A stretch of DNA of 6,575 nt from Candidatus Omnitrophota bacterium (GTDB lineage Bacteria; Omnitrophota; Gorgyraeia; Zapsychrales; Zapsychraceae). The DNA lies in the NCBI GenBank assembly GCA_020430005.1, contig JAGQKQ010000102.1, forward strand, positions 1-6,575. The letters are read 5' to 3'. Shown here piece by piece: positions 6,229-6,575 of this stretch. How positions within the stretch are numbered: the stretch's first letter is position 1; each line of letters opens with the position of its first letter. The notes below the pieces were generated by a model. It was not told the origin of the DNA and did no database searches. It saw only the letters and a list, made by a program, of their open reading frames with translations. The translations under genes were made by a program, and so were the position numbers.

Positions 6229-6575
6229 AGCGTGCTGTTTTAATTTCGATAATGCTTATTTTAACTATGGTCATTTCTTTTCTGGTGCCGAAACCGAAAT
6301 ATGAGGGAACCAATATTCTGGATAATCTGAATATCCCAAAGTCATTTCCGGGATGGCGCAGTTATGATATTTCAAAGGAATTGGACTTAAAGGATGAACG
6401 ATATAATTTTATCAGCGATGCGTTCGCGCGGGTTTATTTGAATAGAAAAGGCGAAGCTATTTTGTTGTTAGTTTTGGATGCCGGTAACTTTCATAACCCC
6501 AAGGTCTGTTACACCAGTACAGGGTTCAATGTTCAAGAATTGGATAAGGTTAAGTTCGACTTAGCCTCAACATCG
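6225..6575 (+). CDS. epsI: EpsI, exosortase-associated protein (3' partial)
   Basis: The first 117 codons of a protein that runs past the window end. One N-terminal hydrophobic segment (VLISIMLILTMVISFLV, about 5-21) acts as an anchor or signal, followed by a periplasmic-type domain. IPKSFPGW (37-44) and FHNPKVCYTSTGF (89-101; H90, P92, C95, G100) match the conserved EpsI/DUF3485 pattern around HxPxxCY...G. EpsI is the usual partner of exosortases, fused or adjacent; its biochemical role is not settled. The ATG overlaps the exosortase stop as ATGA, with GGAG at 6212-6215, so the two are translationally coupled. The C-terminal half, full length and following genes are outside the window. Confidence 0.88.
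   Translation, partial: MKRAVLISIMLILTMVISFLVPKPKYEGTNILDNLNIPKSFPGWRSYDISKELDLKDERYNFISDAFARVYLNRKGEAILLLVLDAGNFHNPKVCYTSTGFNVQELDKVKFDLASTS

Overview
The window is a gene-dense, plus-strand stretch from a Gram-negative-type (diderm) bacterium. It joins an exopolysaccharide (EPS) biosynthesis operon to an exosortase/PEP-CTERM protein-sorting module. Exosortase and PEP-CTERM systems are known from EPS-producing, biofilm-forming diderms. The moderate to slightly AT-leaning composition and the C-terminal tail (VPEP, then a short hydrophobic stretch, then RRFKRKRS) would fit an environmental lineage such as a candidate phylum of the Omnitrophota type. That placement is a guess, because no taxonomic marker gene is present.

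Region 1 (1-2942) holds the polysaccharide genes. It begins with the C-terminal end of a membrane protein that looks like an O-antigen polymerase/ligase. This overlaps by 8 bases an asparagine-synthase-like ATP-pyrophosphatase enzyme that has lost the start of its glutaminase domain. A GT4 glycosyltransferase follows 2 bases later. Region 2 (2926-4482) is a secreted clan GH-A glycoside hydrolase resembling GH51 alpha-L-arabinofuranosidases. It overlaps the end of the glycosyltransferase gene by 17 bases. These four genes read as one translationally coupled operon.

Region 3 (4483-4610) is the only real gap. It has a weak sigma70-like promoter candidate, a perfect 6-bp inverted repeat and a predicted RNA hairpin next to a strong Shine-Dalgarno sequence. 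Region 4 (4611-6575) is the sorting module: a small PEP-CTERM substrate protein, the exosortase 1 base later with Cys/Arg/His catalytic residues intact, and the start of EpsI joined by an ATGA overlap and running off the window end.

Working model: the upstream enzymes polymerise and modify a cell-surface polysaccharide, and the GH51-like enzyme trims or remodels it outside the cytoplasm. The exosortase recognises the VPEP-hydrophobic-basic tail of its neighbour, cleaves it and probably hands the protein to the cell surface or EPS matrix. EpsI is the usual exosortase partner. No RNA genes, mobile elements, CRISPR arrays or minus-strand genes were seen.
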